From Diphasiastrum complanatum (taxonomy: Eukaryota; Streptophyta; Lycopodiopsida; Lycopodiales; Lycopodiaceae), in assembly GCA_029204225.1 (NCBI GenBank), contig CM055110.1:21682988-21746987 (forward strand): 64,000 nucleotides of DNA. Direction: 5' to 3'. The notes beneath the pieces are model-generated. The model ran no database searches, was not told where the DNA came from, and worked only from the letters and a program-made list of their open reading frames with translations. Position numbers and translations under genes: made by a program. Of the stretch, positions 1-12,928 are shown piece by piece (positions within the stretch are counted from its first letter, which is position 1; every line of letters starts with the position of its first letter).

Positions 1-417
1 TTTGTTATTATTTCGATTCACATTTCCCAATTCGATGCCAGAACTTACTAGTACTACATTGATGTTATTTGTGCTATTGATAACCTCCATAAAAGACAAA
101 TGATTTGTCCGCACTGTCTACCACATCCATGTATAAGCTATGACATTTGAATATATAATCATTTTTACACTATTGTCAAGTTCACTTGTTGCATAAAAGA
201 TAAAAGGCTTTGAAGATATTGTGCTCAAGTCCATTCTTGTAATAAAAAATACTTCAGATTCTTGAGAACGTTACTGGCAGAAACTTGTTAACAAAGAAAC
301 AGTTGAAGACAGTACATTTGCATAAGAAAACCATGCACAACCTGTATCCTGCCTCAAGACTCGCACTATCTGCAAAAGACAATTCTGAATCAGAATCAGT
401 CAATCTGTCTCTCTCTT

Positions 418-420
<3 letters not shown>

Positions 421-502
<82 letters not shown>

Positions 503-528
503 ACGCCCCCACTCACACACACACACAC
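421..528. repeat. Compound microsatellite (CT)n-(GC)n-(CA)n
   Basis: About 70 bases of perfect CT dinucleotide repeat are followed by a short GC run and then a CA run. The open reading frames that cross it on both strands encode only Ser-Leu, Arg-Glu or His-Thr repeats, so they are low-complexity artefacts and not genes. Confidence 0.97.
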
Positions 529-1260
529 CGAAAGAGGTGACTAAGATCTGCAAGTAGCTTGAAAGGCTTAAGCAAGGTTGAATAGTGAGTTCTCTGATTG
601 GAATCCACAAAGACAAATGGCCCAAAGAACTGATGCTGAAAGTTTTTTTGTAAGTTCAGAAAGCTAATATGCAATACACCTTTGAAAAGGAAGATGCAGA
701 GTACCAGAATTGGGGTAAGTTTGGGTAAATAAGAAGTGGAGCAATGTGTTTTCTTTGTTTTTTCAAAGTGGGGATTTTAAAATGGAGTAGCATCTCGTTC
801 ATTTAACAACCTTTAAGCATGTTGAGAGATATTTAGACTTTTTAATTTTATACCACTGCAGCCCCTTCATAGTTCATAGTTATGGAAACAATCGGGTGCT
901 TCATTGGACCTCTCAAACATTGTTCTTTGCATGGTCATTCTATTGAGTTTGACTCATGGTTCCTATTTTCATTCACCAGTGGATAAGCTTAAGTTGACTT
1001 GGCCTAGTGGTAGGTAGGGTACCCTAGGGACCGACGACCCTATTAATAATGAAGTAAATCTTACTCATTCCATAGTTGATGATTCATTTCTCTGAGAGTT
1101 CTCTGCAGTGGACTCTCTTGATGTTTTTTAAAAGATAATCTAGTAGTGCTCCTTGTAGTATGTACAAGGACCTGCACATCAGCAAACTTTTGTCATTGTA
1201 AATTGTCCTTAACTGGAATTATATCAATTTGGTGTTATGTGATGCTAAGCATGTGAACTT
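529..1260. other. No recognisable gene
   Basis: AT-rich sequence with no long open frame, no splice-bounded exon and no repeat I recognise. It is probably decayed transposon or intergenic DNA. Confidence 0.5.
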
Positions 1261-1268
1261 GTTTCTAA

Positions 1269-1290
1269 CTTGGCATCAAAACACTTTCCT
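1269..1290 (+). mobile_element. Degenerate primer binding site of an old LTR element
   Basis: A decayed initiator-Met-tRNA primer site (TGGCATCAAAACAC) is followed by CTTTCCTGG. The better-preserved sites at 2855 and 29664 are followed by nearly the same bases. This suggests a third, much older member of the same LTR lineage. No matching LTR or coding region could be delimited. Confidence 0.4.
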
Positions 1291-2480
1291 GGATTGGGGT
1301 ACAATTTCATGTAAATCTTGAAAAATTTTCAACTCCACATGGCAACTTCTTCCTTGTGGTGAAATTCTCCCACTTGCCATTGTTTTGCGCCATTGCATCA
1401 GATTGTGCTTCCATCAACATGCTACATCGGCCTCTCATATTACCAACAAATTCTTCTCACAAAGACATCTATATGGTCCCTGGTTCTGCAATGCTACTAG
1501 TTTCCATTTGGACCATAAATTTTGGCCGGGGTCCATTCATGCTTTTGACTCATCTAAGAAAAGATGTCCTAAACTCGTGAACATTACTCCATAATCTATG
1601 TTTAGGATGGCAGCTTAGAAGCTATTTTGCTAAGAGAACGTCAATATTCTATTATTCCTATGAAATAAAGCCAAACAAAATGCAAAAGCTTTAAAAATGA
1701 TCAGACCCTCAAAAGAGTCAATCAAAGAAAACTATTGAAAATGGTAAACAATTGGTACAAAGGGTACATGAAGTTTAGCATTAAGGAGAGAAAATGGAAG
1801 TGAAACATAAGAGGAAAGACAAGAACACCATTTGGACAAAACATATGGAGGAATTTGTTGATGAGAATCTCTAATTGATCAAGGTGCACGTAATTGAGAA
1901 TACATCCTAGACATTTTTGTGTTGGGTCTCAAAATGTAATCTTATTGTTCCTTGTCTTCTAGAGAATAAACCTAATTTGCAAGCTACAAATGAAAATCAT
2001 CCTGTCCAGGCTTCACAATCATGCAGCAAGTTATAACACTAATGTGAACGTTTTCATGGATGGCAACTGCAAGGTGTAATAGTTACGTCTGATTTGCTCA
2101 CCTCCCGTAGAACCTTGGGACAAAGCCACTCTCTTCTTTGAGGGCTACCTGCAAGTTTCCATCATTTGATAAAAATCAATACTTTTCTTGCTCCGAGGTT
2201 TTTCAATCATGGTATCAAAAATCAAATTCTAAGATCTTGCAATGCAAGCTTCTAAAGCTTCATGGGTATATACATCAACAAACCAATGACCTGCAACTAC
2301 AATGCTTTACTCACAATTCCAACTTCATTACATCACTGATCAGTTCACAATCTTCTATTAGGTGTTAATGCTACCTTGTGACAAAATTGTGTGTCAATGT
2401 TTATTCGCTGATAGCAAACTTTATGAATTGGACAAATCTGTAATTAGAATTAGGAGTAAATTTCATAAGCGAAAGTGTAA
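1291..2480. other. No recognisable gene
   Basis: Only short open frames with no recognisable domain. It may be the remains of the internal region downstream of the decayed primer site at 1269. Confidence 0.4.
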
Positions 2481-2854
2481 AGTTATGGACTTGGCTCATT
2501 ACATTCGCCACGTCCATTCTTTTATTGTTATTATGCATAAGCAGGCCTAAGGGCCCTTTTTATTCATATACTGGCCTTGGGCCCTATTTGGTTATATTTT
2601 TAGGACTTGGTCACATTGATTTGGAGTGGGGGTCCTCCTATTGGGAGGGCGCACTATTTTCCCTCCAAATCCTATTCCCTCCTTTTTATGAATCCTCCAT
2701 TTGATTCAGGGAGAGGGTATAAGTAGGGCATCATTGTATTCCTTTATTCAATTTATGATGATTGCTCCTCTTTTAGCCTCCTTAAGCATTCTCTTCCTAC
2801 TTTCTAGCTTAAGTCCTGCTTTCTAGCATAGCTAGTGAATCTTAGCTTGTAACT
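2481..2854 (+). mobile_element. Probable 5' LTR fragment of a decayed retroelement
   Basis: The stretch ends directly in front of a good primer binding site (TGGTATCAGAGC at about 2855). It contains a TATA-like AGGGTATAAGTAGGGC about 140 bases upstream of that site, as expected for an LTR. The left end is uncertain because no second copy of this LTR is visible in the window. Confidence 0.45.
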
Positions 2855-2877
2855 TGGTATCAGAGCACTTTCCTGCA
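2855..2877 (+). mobile_element. Primer binding site, initiator-Met tRNA type
   Basis: TGGTATCAGAGC is the canonical plant primer site complementary to the 3' end of initiator methionine tRNA. It is followed by ACTTTCCTGCAG. It marks the start of the internal region of a plus-strand retroelement. Confidence 0.7.
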
Positions 2878-3150
2878 GATTGGTGGAGGCTGTCCAGCAC
2901 CCTACCACCCATCACTTTCATCGATTTTTCTCCATCAACCTTCCTGCAGTTTGGTGGAGGCTGTCCAACGCCCTACCACCCATCACTTTCATCGATTTTT
3001 CTCCGTCGTTTTTGCAGATTGGTGGTGGCTGTCCAGTGCCCTACTGCCCATCACTTTCGACGATTTCTTCATCATTTTTTGCAGTTTTGGTGGAGGCTGT
3101 CCAGCGCCCTGCTAACCCATCACTTTCATCGATTTTTTTCGGCAGATTTT
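2871..3150 (+). repeat. Four tandem copies of a ~69-bp unit in the retroelement leader
   Basis: Units start near 2871, 2941, 3009 and 3076. Each has a TTTTGCAGATTGGTGG-like start, then GGCTGTCCAG, then CCCATCACTTTC and a T-rich end. Copies differ by substitutions and small indels. The array lies just downstream of the primer binding site, in the expected untranslated leader before gag. The frames through it are repetitive and probably not translated. Confidence 0.85.
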
Positions 3151-3279
3151 CATTGTTTTTGCAAATTTGGTAGCTATTCAACAATATGAAGAACAATCAT
3201 CACAATCTGGACATTCCTTGACTTATCATGAATATCCACCTAAAAGTCCAGAACCACTAGCCATACAAGATGGCTATGT

Positions 3280-3440
3280 CGTTATACAAGGGCCATTGAC
3301 AACAGATGTTTCAACTGTGGTGAAACCGGCCATTTCGTGGTTGATTGTCCAGTCAAGACCAAATACCATGCCGAGACTGTGTCAGAAAACACAGTTTCAA
3401 AGAGTGTCCGAAACAACCAAGTAAGATCCTACCTGCCCAC
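3280..3440 (+). pseudogene. Retroelement gag fragment with CCHC zinc knuckle
   Basis: One plus-strand frame reads NRCFNCGETGHFVVDCPVK at about 3298-3355. This is a complete CX2CX4HX4C nucleic-acid-binding knuckle typical of the nucleocapsid part of LTR-retrotransposon Gag. There is no intact open frame around it and no recognisable protease follows. The fragment sits downstream of the primer site at 2855 and the tandem-repeat leader and probably belongs to the same decayed element. Confidence 0.7.
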
Positions 3441-4799
3441 CACGTTAGTCATGAATCACGATAGGATCCTCACGACAACACCACACGAGCACCATAGCAA
3501 CCAACAGTTAAACTTGTTGCTCAATCAAGAAGTTACTTGTGAACTTCTACATCACCACACCATTTACCAGATCAATAATCGCACATAGACGCCATATGAA
3601 ATGAGTTATTGCAAGACGTAGAGGAAACCGATATTCTGTCATCTGCTACTATTCCCAAACAAGAGCACCCTCCCCAGGGAATTGACATTTTCTCCCCTCT
3701 CCTACAACCTCAGTTCTATATGACGATCTACTTTCTGACGACATTTCCACTACTTGCATATCACGACACCACTCTGAGAAATAGAAAATCTAAACAGAGG
3801 TTTATTTATGAATCTCATGATCTGACAAATACTAATAGGAATAGTACCTTCTCCTTCTATGTATTTCAAGCCATATCCTACAATATCTGCTATCATTGAT
3901 GATAGACTTAGTGCTACCAATCCCGCCTTGTTTTTGACAAGGACATATCAGAGTTTTTTACTCTAACTCCCAATGAAAATTGCAACTATCTAGGTGACGA
4001 ATCAATGTTAATGAATGCCTTTTTGTTTGAAAAGTGCTCTACGGTTTTCAATCTCTGTAGCATTGGTATCTTCCTTGTTTATATTTTGTCCTTTTTTTGA
4101 TTTGGTAATTTCTTCTAATTGCATCTCTTTTTCTAGATTTGTTTTTAGTTCATCAAGGATAGCCATTGAACAGGAGACATCATGTAGCGTATCTCAAGAA
4201 TAACTTGTCATTCATCTATCAATCTTATACAGAGTTTCGGATTTTTGAGCATATTCCAAATCTGCGAAGTACATATCACGTCAAAGTTGATTCCTGCATC
4301 TCATTGCCATATTAATCTTCGAGTCAACTACAACAAGATCGAAATAAATTTAGTTAAAATCAATTCAATCTTTAGTCCAGTCGCATGTTCAACGTGTTTC
4401 AACTACATGTTCCACACACTGATCCAATCTTGAGCATGAACAGTTATACATAACAACATCCCCATCAACAAAATTTGGGGGGGGGGAGAGAGTGGATCTG
4501 CTTGGATCCACTGGAGCAGTTACATTGCCAGCAACAACATCAGCAGATTGACAGCCAAGGTCACAAAACCAGAGACGATAACGACAAGGCTAAGAAGACA
4601 GGTGGGCAATCCAAAGCAACTCAATCAAAAGAAGTACCCCAGTCACGACGAAGATCCTTCAGAAAGGGAAACACAAGCATTGGAAAATCAATCTCCTTCT
4701 TCAACCAGCCTCTTGCCATAACTTCTGCACCATTCTCATGCCTATCGCCCACACCATCTACCGTTGTCACCACCACCACCACCCTTCCTTCCATCTGTT

Positions 4800-5105
4800 T
4801 GTTTATCATCAGTTCACTGTTCTTTTGAGAAATCCCCAGTTTTTGATAGTCTTACCGAAGCGGCTAAAAGATCATTGCAAGTGTCTTGCGGAGACCAACT
4901 ACCACTACAATGGTTGATCATCCAGAAAAGATCTAAGAAACAGGCAAAGCAGCTAGAAGAAATAAAGAGAAAGATCCAAGAAGCTGAGGAAGAAAGGACA
5001 AAATTTAAGCAACAGTTGAGTAAGATCGATCTTGATCAAAAGAAACTCTCTGGAGCAATGATAGTTGAATCCCCTCCTATGAAGCCCGAAAAGATCCAAA
5101 AGTAA
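4800..5105 (+). pseudogene. Coiled-coil coding remnant, probably of the same retroelement
   Basis: An open frame ending at 5105 carries a strongly charged heptad-like segment rich in Lys, Glu and Gln (about 4914-5105, motif KQLEEIKRKIQEAEEERTKF). It predicts a coiled coil. I recognise no family. Surrounding frames are broken. Its position between a gag knuckle and a possible 3' LTR suggests it is part of a decayed non-autonomous retroelement. Confidence 0.4.
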
Positions 5106-5825
5106 TGGATCAAAGGAAGAAAGAGCTGCAGAAAAAGAAAGATGAAGACAACCATGAACCTGCAAAATAAAGTGAGCTCCTCACCCAGCGAGTGGTGGTC
5201 GAAGCTCGACATTGCAAGGGTCCAAGGCTACAACTGTAGAACTATCAGTTCCTTCACCCTTCCACCAAGCCTTCATCATGTTTCCTTACCGTTACCAAAC
5301 TGTCCATCCAAATCTATTCCTACCACCAATTTTTTATGATGAGTCCATCCCCTTGAGACTGATCATCGAAGTTTGTGCAACCTGCAGAACGAAGGTTTTT
5401 CTTGAGACTGGAACTTCAACTGAGAGAAGAACCGCAGAAACGCCTAGAAGCGAAATGGAGGATACAGACCTCCCAGAAGTTAGTGCCTGCCAAGAAACTA
5501 GAGATGAAACCATCAATGGTAGATACAAGTGATAAGTAAAAAAGACATGCGGGAAGCACTCAAGCATGCAAGATTGTCAAGCTGCTGGGATCTCTCCAAT
5601 TTTGAGAATGTCAACCACTTGCAGCAATAAAACATTCTGGTTACATTGCGGCAAATTGCGAAAGCAGTTTTTGATAAAGACTGGCAATAATAAACACTTG
5701 GTTTTACGCAAGCGAACGAGGATCTATGCTTTTCCAAGTGTCGATCGAAGATGCCAATGCGGAAGCGGAACGACATCATTCAATATGAGTTGCAGTGGGT
5801 CGTGCAACACATTAGGGGTGGGATG

Positions 5826-6480
5826 ATGTTGGCTAATTCTGATGAATTCCCAAGATACTTGGCCAGAGCTACCCAAGAGCACCCCTCACCTTAGACCGAG
5901 GAGGTCTCTGAGAAGATGAGACGAATGACAACTGAGAGCCGAGTATGAGAGGCGAGAAATGCTAGTTAGGAATGACAAGCAAGAACTGTGCCAGCCCCAT
6001 GGTGAATCCCAGAAGATGGAATGACCATGTAGGAACTAGTATTTCTAGGCAAGTAATAAATGCAAGTAGACCCTTCTTAAAGAAAGTAGAGCGAGCCACC
6101 TTTTGATGGTGACCTCTAGTGGATAGCATTATTCCACTTGTGATTTGTGTAATGTGGAAATGCCACTAGGATGCCACCTAAGGAGCTCTCTTGCTTATTT
6201 AAGAGACTTCCTCTTTGAGAAGAGGAGCTTTTTATGCATTGTACCTACTCCATGTCCAAATGAGAAGAGCTTCCATGAGTTTGATACAACACTAAGCTCC
6301 TTGATCATGGCGGTTTTCTTGAGTGATGCTCCTATGATCATGCCCTTCCATCCTTTATGTGTGGTTGTGGATAGATCCTAGGGTGGATTAGATTTCATTT
6401 CTTGTTTGTGGATTAATGTAGGAATCAGCATTCAGGTAAACTAAATAGGCTGGGTTTGTGATGTAATTCTTGCATATTCC
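5826..6480 (+). mobile_element. Possible 3' LTR of the decayed element
   Basis: The stretch begins TGTTGGCTAATTC after a short G-rich tract (GGGGTGGGATGA) that resembles a polypurine tract. About 370 bases in, it contains GCTTATTTAAGAGAC, which is TATA-like. No second copy of it appears near 2481-2854, so the element may be chimeric or the LTRs too diverged to align by eye. Confidence 0.3.
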
Positions 6481-7386
6481 CTTACAACCCTATTCTTGAT
6501 GTTCTTGGGATGTCCAAGAATCAAAAGACTGGTTGGTTTCTTGATTCTTGGACTTCTAAAATGCTGTAAAATAGCTTCTTGTTTCTCGTTTTGTGGATTT
6601 ATGCAAGTGTTAAATGTTTAGGGTCTGATTGTAACTCGTTTTTGCAGCATTAGAGTAGGATTTCAGTCATTGTTCAACAATTTTGCATGTTGATCTGATG
6701 GTTGAACGTTTTGGCATGCATGCTTGATTGAATGTGGTCGTTTATGCATGTGCTTCAGTGCAAGAGTGACAAACCTGAGTGTCCTCTGACAGGCAGGACA
6801 ATACTAAAACGTTCATAAGTCTCCTCTGCCTGATACGGGCTCTGAACAAGAAAGATAAACTTAAAAAGAACCCACTGTCTCTGGTGACAGCAGGCAGAAC
6901 AAGAAACAAAGCTGTAAGCAGGAGAGAAGCCAACAGATTCTGAAGAGCCAGAATCTGCAACCAAATGTCAAGCTCATCTATTTCGTTTTAGTTAAATGTT
7001 TAGCTTCAACAAAACGGATTTTACCGTCTCTATAAATGAGATGTTTCCTGGTGTCCCTTGCTTTTTGCAGAGATGTAATATTGACAATGATAAATCATCA
7101 ATCACAATAGACCATAGATGATACTAAATACAATGTACATGTCATGTCATGACTTAGTCACTCAATAAGTCTCATGCACTACTATCTAACTGAGCACTAA
7201 ATAAAAACTATGATGTATCATCTATCGTATGACACTCCTACCTCTGCTTGGAGGCTCCTCTGCGACATTATGGACCTCATTATCTGCCGGCCTCAGGTGG
7301 TATTGGATTCCCTAGGGGTATACCTAGGTTATTGGTTGCCATATTGATGTGTTCATGTAGGCCTAAGGGTTGTTCACTATTATCCT
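6481..7386. other. No convincing gene
   Basis: A minus-strand open frame at 6742-6964 was considered as an exon but has no recognisable domain. The rest is AT-rich without repeats I can identify. Confidence 0.35.
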
Positions 7387-7906
7387 TGTCATGTCCACGT
7401 CCTGAACATTATAGGATTCAGTATAGTCCTAGACTTGGATATCCGGTACTCCAGTGAATCAAGCTTATTAGTTATGCCACGTCATACTGGACATGACCCG
7501 CAAGTAATTAATAACCTTGTGAGGCCCAGACACACTAATTGGAGTTAGTACAAGGTTTGGGACCGTATATGCATGCGTAGAGTATCAATAGCAACTCTAT
7601 GAATAGAGAATCCATGCATAGAGACTCTATTCTAGATGAATCTATGTATAGAGGAGTTGGGACCTTGCATTACTATATGCACAGGTGGTTCTAAGCCTTA
7701 TATAAGGAGCCCAAACTCACCCTACTACACCATCATGTGGTTGATTCATTGCTAGGATCTCTCTCTACTCTCATGCTTCCTATTCCTGGGGGGGTGAAGC
7801 TTCTAGAGATTGATTGCTTGCTTTTACTTGGTTGGGTGGTTTCTCCAACAGTGTATTCTTTATTGTTTTGTCTTGTAAGCAGGATCTTGAGGAGGTTACT
7901 CTTACA
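7387..7906 (+). mobile_element. LTR of an LTR retrotransposon (family A/B), 5' or solo
   Basis: Starts TGTCATGTCC and ends in CA directly before a primer binding site. It carries a TATA box (CCTTATATAAGGAG at about 7696-7709). The start and the AATAACCTTGTGAGGCCC segment resemble the LTR at 31158 (TGTTATGTCC, GATAACCTTGAGAGG), so both belong to one family. About 520 bases long. No partner LTR was found. Confidence 0.65.
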
Positions 7907-7907
7907 T

Positions 7908-7931
7908 TGGTATCAGAGCAAGGCTTACGAA
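7908..7931 (+). mobile_element. Primer binding site, initiator-Met tRNA type
   Basis: TGGTATCAGAGC is followed by AAGGCTTACGA. The same extension follows the related site at 31620. It marks the inner edge of the LTR that ends at 7906. Confidence 0.75.
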
Positions 7932-10900
7932 GATTGGAGAACTTGGAGATGTCTACTTTTTGACGAAATTTCGGTGTGGATCAATTAAAATTATCTTCCA
8001 GGTGGATAGTAAGGTTGCAAGTGTCTATCCCGGTTTCCATTTGCATGTTGCTAAGATCCATTTTTCTCTAAACTTTTTTGGGGTTTTATGGAGAATTGTC
8101 CTAGAAAGCCAATTTGTGATGCTTTTTTGGAGCTTTTTCTTGTGTAGCTCAAATCTTATGTAGATCTGAATTTTCCAACAAGTGTACTTTCATTTTAGGG
8201 ATCATTAATGATACATGCCAGTTCTTTTCACGATGTATGATTCTAGGCTATGTTTTTTCATGATTTTTAACCAAAATTAATAGTAAGAACTAAAATCCAG
8301 CAAGATCAGATCAATTAGATGGCTATAATTCTGTAAATTGGTTTGTATGTGCTAGAGAAAGAGTCGCATGTCATAAATTTCCACTTTATAGTGAAGAAAA
8401 AACGGAAAATGCCAAAAATCATCATTTTTGCTTGTTTTTTCATAAAGTTGGATAGTAGGTGGCTGTAAAACACCATGTAGAGCTTGTAAAGAGGTGATCA
8501 AAAGTCTTTTGAAGCTGTCCCTGAAGTTAATGCCATGAATTCTATGAATTGGGCTCGTAGAAGGTCAAAAAAGACCAAAAAATAGCTTATTTTTGTGGTT
8601 TTTGGGGGATGGATTGCTCCCAATCCATAAGGAGATCATGCTGAAAATTTTTACAACATGATTAGCATTCCTTTTTACCTTCCCAGCAAGCTATCAGACC
8701 TGTAAATTGATGGCCGGTGGCTTATGCTCCATCTCCATCAAGTTTGAAGCTATTTTGACTTCTACAAACCAAGAAATCTTCGTTCTCAGTCTATACTGCT
8801 TCTTAGGACCAGTATGAATGCTTCATGGAAGTCTAATAGAACATTTAAGACTGTTGGTCACTTTTGAGCTTGGGAAGGTGTTTGATTGATTTTACATCAT
8901 ATGCCCTGCTAGAAGTGCGCCCTACTACAGATTTTCAGACGCTCTGTTCTCACACGTGTGAAGCCTATGTGGCAGGTTGATGTGGCAAGCATCTTAGTCA
9001 CTTGGTCTCCCTCCGTACTGTGCTTTACAGCACCTAATTTGGTGCATTGTAGCCAAAGTTATGGCCGTTTGAAATTTTGGCAGTTTTGTGAGCAAAATTG
9101 GCAAAATCCGTAATTGTTCTGATTGCATGCTAGTCTTTTCCCTAATTTGTGGTACTGTGCTTGCATGGATTGATTGCATGTTGATTCTCAGTGTGATTCT
9201 GACATGCATGAGGGATTTACAGTCGATTTGAGTGGTTACACAAATCAGTCATATTGGCTGACATATTCCGTAAAACTGAAGTTTACGTACAAAATTTCGT
9301 AATGATGTTTTGTGACTGATGTAGTATGCTTTGCATGCCAGTTGGACATTGGTTTAGTGACATTAGGAATCGAATAGTATTTCGATTTTTCGATTCGATT
9401 GCCTTTTGTACTAACAGTATTTTCGTTAGAATTTTTTGAATTACATAAATTGAACCAAAATCAAGTTTTTCCGAAAAATCAAAATTTCATTCATATTTTT
9501 GTAATCTATGGAGTGAGTTTAGATTAGTGAATTGACTATACTGAATTTATAAGTCAGAATTAGTCATAGTGTTTTCACTAAAGCTAAAATATTTCCCGAG
9601 TATAGATTATTTTAAATCGACAGAAGGAATCGCAATGAATTTGTCGGCAGTTTATACCGTAATGTCATTTTAACTTTTGGAGTATGGTACTCCCAGGTTG
9701 AAGTTAAGATTGAATTTTTTCCTTTTCTGTTGAATTTCATATTTGGTTAAAACTTGAAATTGGTTACTTGTCTGATATATTTCTGATGGATATTGATCGT
9801 TAGAAATGGGTCAAGTGAACGTTTGTGCAAGATACCCGTCAAAATTGAACTTAAAAACCGTCAAACAATATGAAATGGCCAGATAGAATGAGTGTTGATA
9901 GAACTCTTTATCCAGGCAGTGAAATCTGGTTGGATACAGTTTAAGAGTTATTGAAATCCTATTGGTAGGATTTCCATTCATGTAATTTCATATTCTGACA
10001 TCTTGATAGTTTTTGTTAATATTGACGGAGTAAAAAGGAAAAACAGTCCAATTCTATTGGAAAAAATTGGAATTAGTAGGAATTGATCAAAAGTAAAAAA
10101 CTGATTTCATTTCCTATTTAAATCCTATGGTAAATTGTATGCAAAAGATCAAACTAGTACTGTTTTTCATACTAGTGGATGATTTTTGTATATCAGTGAT
10201 TCAACCCAGGAATAGGATAACTTTTTCCTACAATAATTCACTTTTTACATTTACTAGTGTCTATACATCTTCTTAGTGCCTTAGCTGAAATAGATTTTTA
10301 GGGGACTGTAAATCCTAAGGGGGGGAAGAAGGGTGGACATCAGAGGTAGTGTGTTTGGGAAATGTATTTCGCTGTTAGGATTTTGGTAATCCCTGCAAAT
10401 AATTGCTTAATAAACAGATATTAATTTCCTGGATTGAATTCATTTAGTTGAATTCATAACTAATATCTTTGTAACCATTGAGTTATCCACAGTTTTGGAT
10501 GTCAATGGTGATGTTAGAAGTAGAATTTGATACATGGATTACATTGGATCCATTAGTTGACAAAAGCTTGTCCCTAGAGTTGATGCATCAGTAGGATTTC
10601 AAACCTTATCACTAACCTGGAAGGATTGGAATGTAATATTGGAACATGTTAATTCTTTTGTTTAAATCACAGGATCAAGAATGGATCTGTGGTATCCATC
10701 TGATAGGCATGCCAATCACCTAAATAAATGGATTCTCCAGTTTTTGGGAACAAGAGATAATATCCTATATGGACTAGATGATCAGTGGATCTCTAGAATA
10801 TCAGATATGGCGGTTAAGGGTTTTCTGGAAGGAATAGATGGTGGTATGGGACATCACTAATTTTGGAAAGGAAATTCTAGGACTGTAAAGATCTAATTAT

Positions 10901-11300
10901 CAATGGAGTATTTTAATACCTAGTCATGATATGGGAAAAAGAAAACCATTGATTAAATGTGGGGTATTTTGGAAAATTTTGAGGTTTAATCCGGATCCCG
11001 GTATCTCACTATTTACAAAATCAAAGGCCCTCAAATCTATTTCTCGCTTTCTTAATTAATCCTTTACTTCTTAGTAATTTCTTGAGTATTAGACATCAGA
11101 CTGGTTTATATGATTCTTAAGGTAAAAGTCTTTTAATTTCTTAAGCCTAGGATATCTCTGTGCATAGATAGACTTCAGAGGAATGATAGTACTGTCATGG
11201 GTTGAAAATATTTGAAGGAAAAGTCATGTTTGTGAATAATTGAAAATATTAGAGAGAATCCTTTTGTGGAATGCACTTACTACTGAATTTTCATGGATTT
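7932..11300. other. Long stretch without recognisable genes
   Basis: AT-rich sequence downstream of an LTR and primer site. All open frames are short and none shows a gag, protease, reverse transcriptase or host domain. It may be the internal region of a large non-autonomous retroelement or diverged intergenic DNA. C-terminal exons of the methyltransferase gene could lie here but I did not find them. Confidence 0.45.
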
Positions 11301-12079
11301 AGATATTTTCATAAATCATCTTTCCAGTTAACTTTTATAAGAATTGGTAATTTCTTTAAAAGGAGGGGTGAAGTGATGGGATAAAGTTCTATCTGAGGAT
11401 CTGTTGGTTGCATAGTTTTCGGGAAGAGAACCAGTTGCGGTATAGAAATGAGATTTTTCTGAAAGTAATTTCGAATAGATTCAGAGTAAGATACCAAATT
11501 GGAACTTTTCGAATAAGAGAAATTCTCTAGAGATTGTATGGAACAATCTGGAACTAGAACTATAGACAACTTTTTCACACAGGGAGGAAGAGCATTCATA
11601 AATTCAAACTTCTAGGAATAGAGCTCAAACTAATTTTGTCAAAATCAGGCGAAGTAAAAATTGTGATGAGTAGATCTTTACTAGAGGTAACAAATTTAGT
11701 TTAACATTAGCTTTGGAATTTACAAAGCAGCTGAAAAGAGTTTTTAAGTTGATAAAAGTGAGAATTGAAATACCAAAATCTTGACAGGACATGCTTTCTA
11801 AACTATAGAGGAACCGTAAAAGGTTCTTAGGATTGTATATATTAAACATATGAAGGGAGAACTTACCCAAATACATAATACGATCCAAATGAAGTAACCT
11901 CCTTATGTAATCTCTATAAGCAAACACTCTAGAGACAACAACATTACTAGGGGGCGAAAAGTTAGGAGGATTAATAGTAGGATGAGGAGAAGGAAGGAGA
12001 GGATGATCACAGCTTGTGGAATGTAGCAATTTGGAGGAAGTAGATGATGTGATATAGGTTTCCAAACTTTCAGACCATT

Positions 12080-12460
12080 GTGAACGTATGGTGTAATGTT
12101 TTTGCTTAGCAAATAGTTGGCTGCATACCAAGAGCTCAAAAATAGACTTTAAATACGAAATATGTGAGACACGTCAAAACTGACAACAAGAATATCGTCA
12201 AAATAGTGAAGTATATAGACACCAAACAAGGGCTGTAAAACATCATTCATAATGTTTTGAAACATAGGTGTGGCCATTGGTAACACCGAAAGGTGAGATG
12301 TGGAATTCATAAAGGTGCAAAATATTATTTTGGGCCCTTACCAGTATGTAAACAGGTCTGAGCAAGTTTAGAAAAAATCGTAGCTTTACCCAACTGATTG
12401 AATAAATTATCCATGTGAAAAATTAGCACCTTTCCAACTGCTTACAAAAGTGCTTTGATA
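12080..12460 (-). pseudogene. Degenerate Ty3/gypsy reverse transcriptase fragment
   Basis: Read on the minus strand in broken frames, this shows blocks of gypsy reverse transcriptase in order: MDNLFNQLGKATIFSKL (the fingers segment), MATPMFQNIMNDVLQPLFG (normally the PFGLTNAPATFQ region), then HYFDDILV (the F-D-D catalytic motif, about 12171-12212) and HISYLKSIFELL..QLFAKQ. Frameshifts and substitutions show it is dead. Open frames at 11309-12131 downstream on the same strand may be more of the same element, but I cannot identify domains in them. Confidence 0.7.
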
Positions 12461-12928
12461 GCATGTTGTTAGATCAATCATAGGTATTTAGCACCCAATG
12501 AAGTACAAAAGCACAAAGCATCCTCCAACTAAGAAAATTCAATAAAAAACATAGGCTGCCAATAGCTTAAATGAATTTCCAACTAAGATCTCCAAAAATG
12601 AAACTCCCGAAGAAGAGCTTGGGACACCAAAATCAATTATCCATTAATTGAGTCTTCATATACTAGTTTAAAAATTTCTACAAGGGTAGGAAATTTAAAT
12701 GTTTGCCCTTATCTATAGTGCGCCCTTTTTAGGTCCAAAACTAGTTAATGTTGTAAACTTAGTAATTGGCCCCAAAAAAATAAGATGGGGCCCAAATAGT
12801 TGCAAGTCATGTTTATTATGGAGTATGGAATTGTGTGTCCTTAACACAACTTAAATGGCACTACATTAGGTATGGATGAAGATACTTGTGATGAAGAGTT
12901 TGTCGCTTCATAGAGGTGTCATTGTGAA

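Noticed and set aside
254-625. Overlapping open frames on both strands across the CT microsatellite
   Set aside because: Encoded residues are Ser-Leu or Arg-Glu repeats produced by the dinucleotide repeat.
6742-6964. Minus-strand ORF with acceptor- and donor-like edges, considered as a 3' exon of the methyltransferase gene
   Set aside because: It does not resemble the LYP/EM or GGL segments expected there, and no frame gives a family match.
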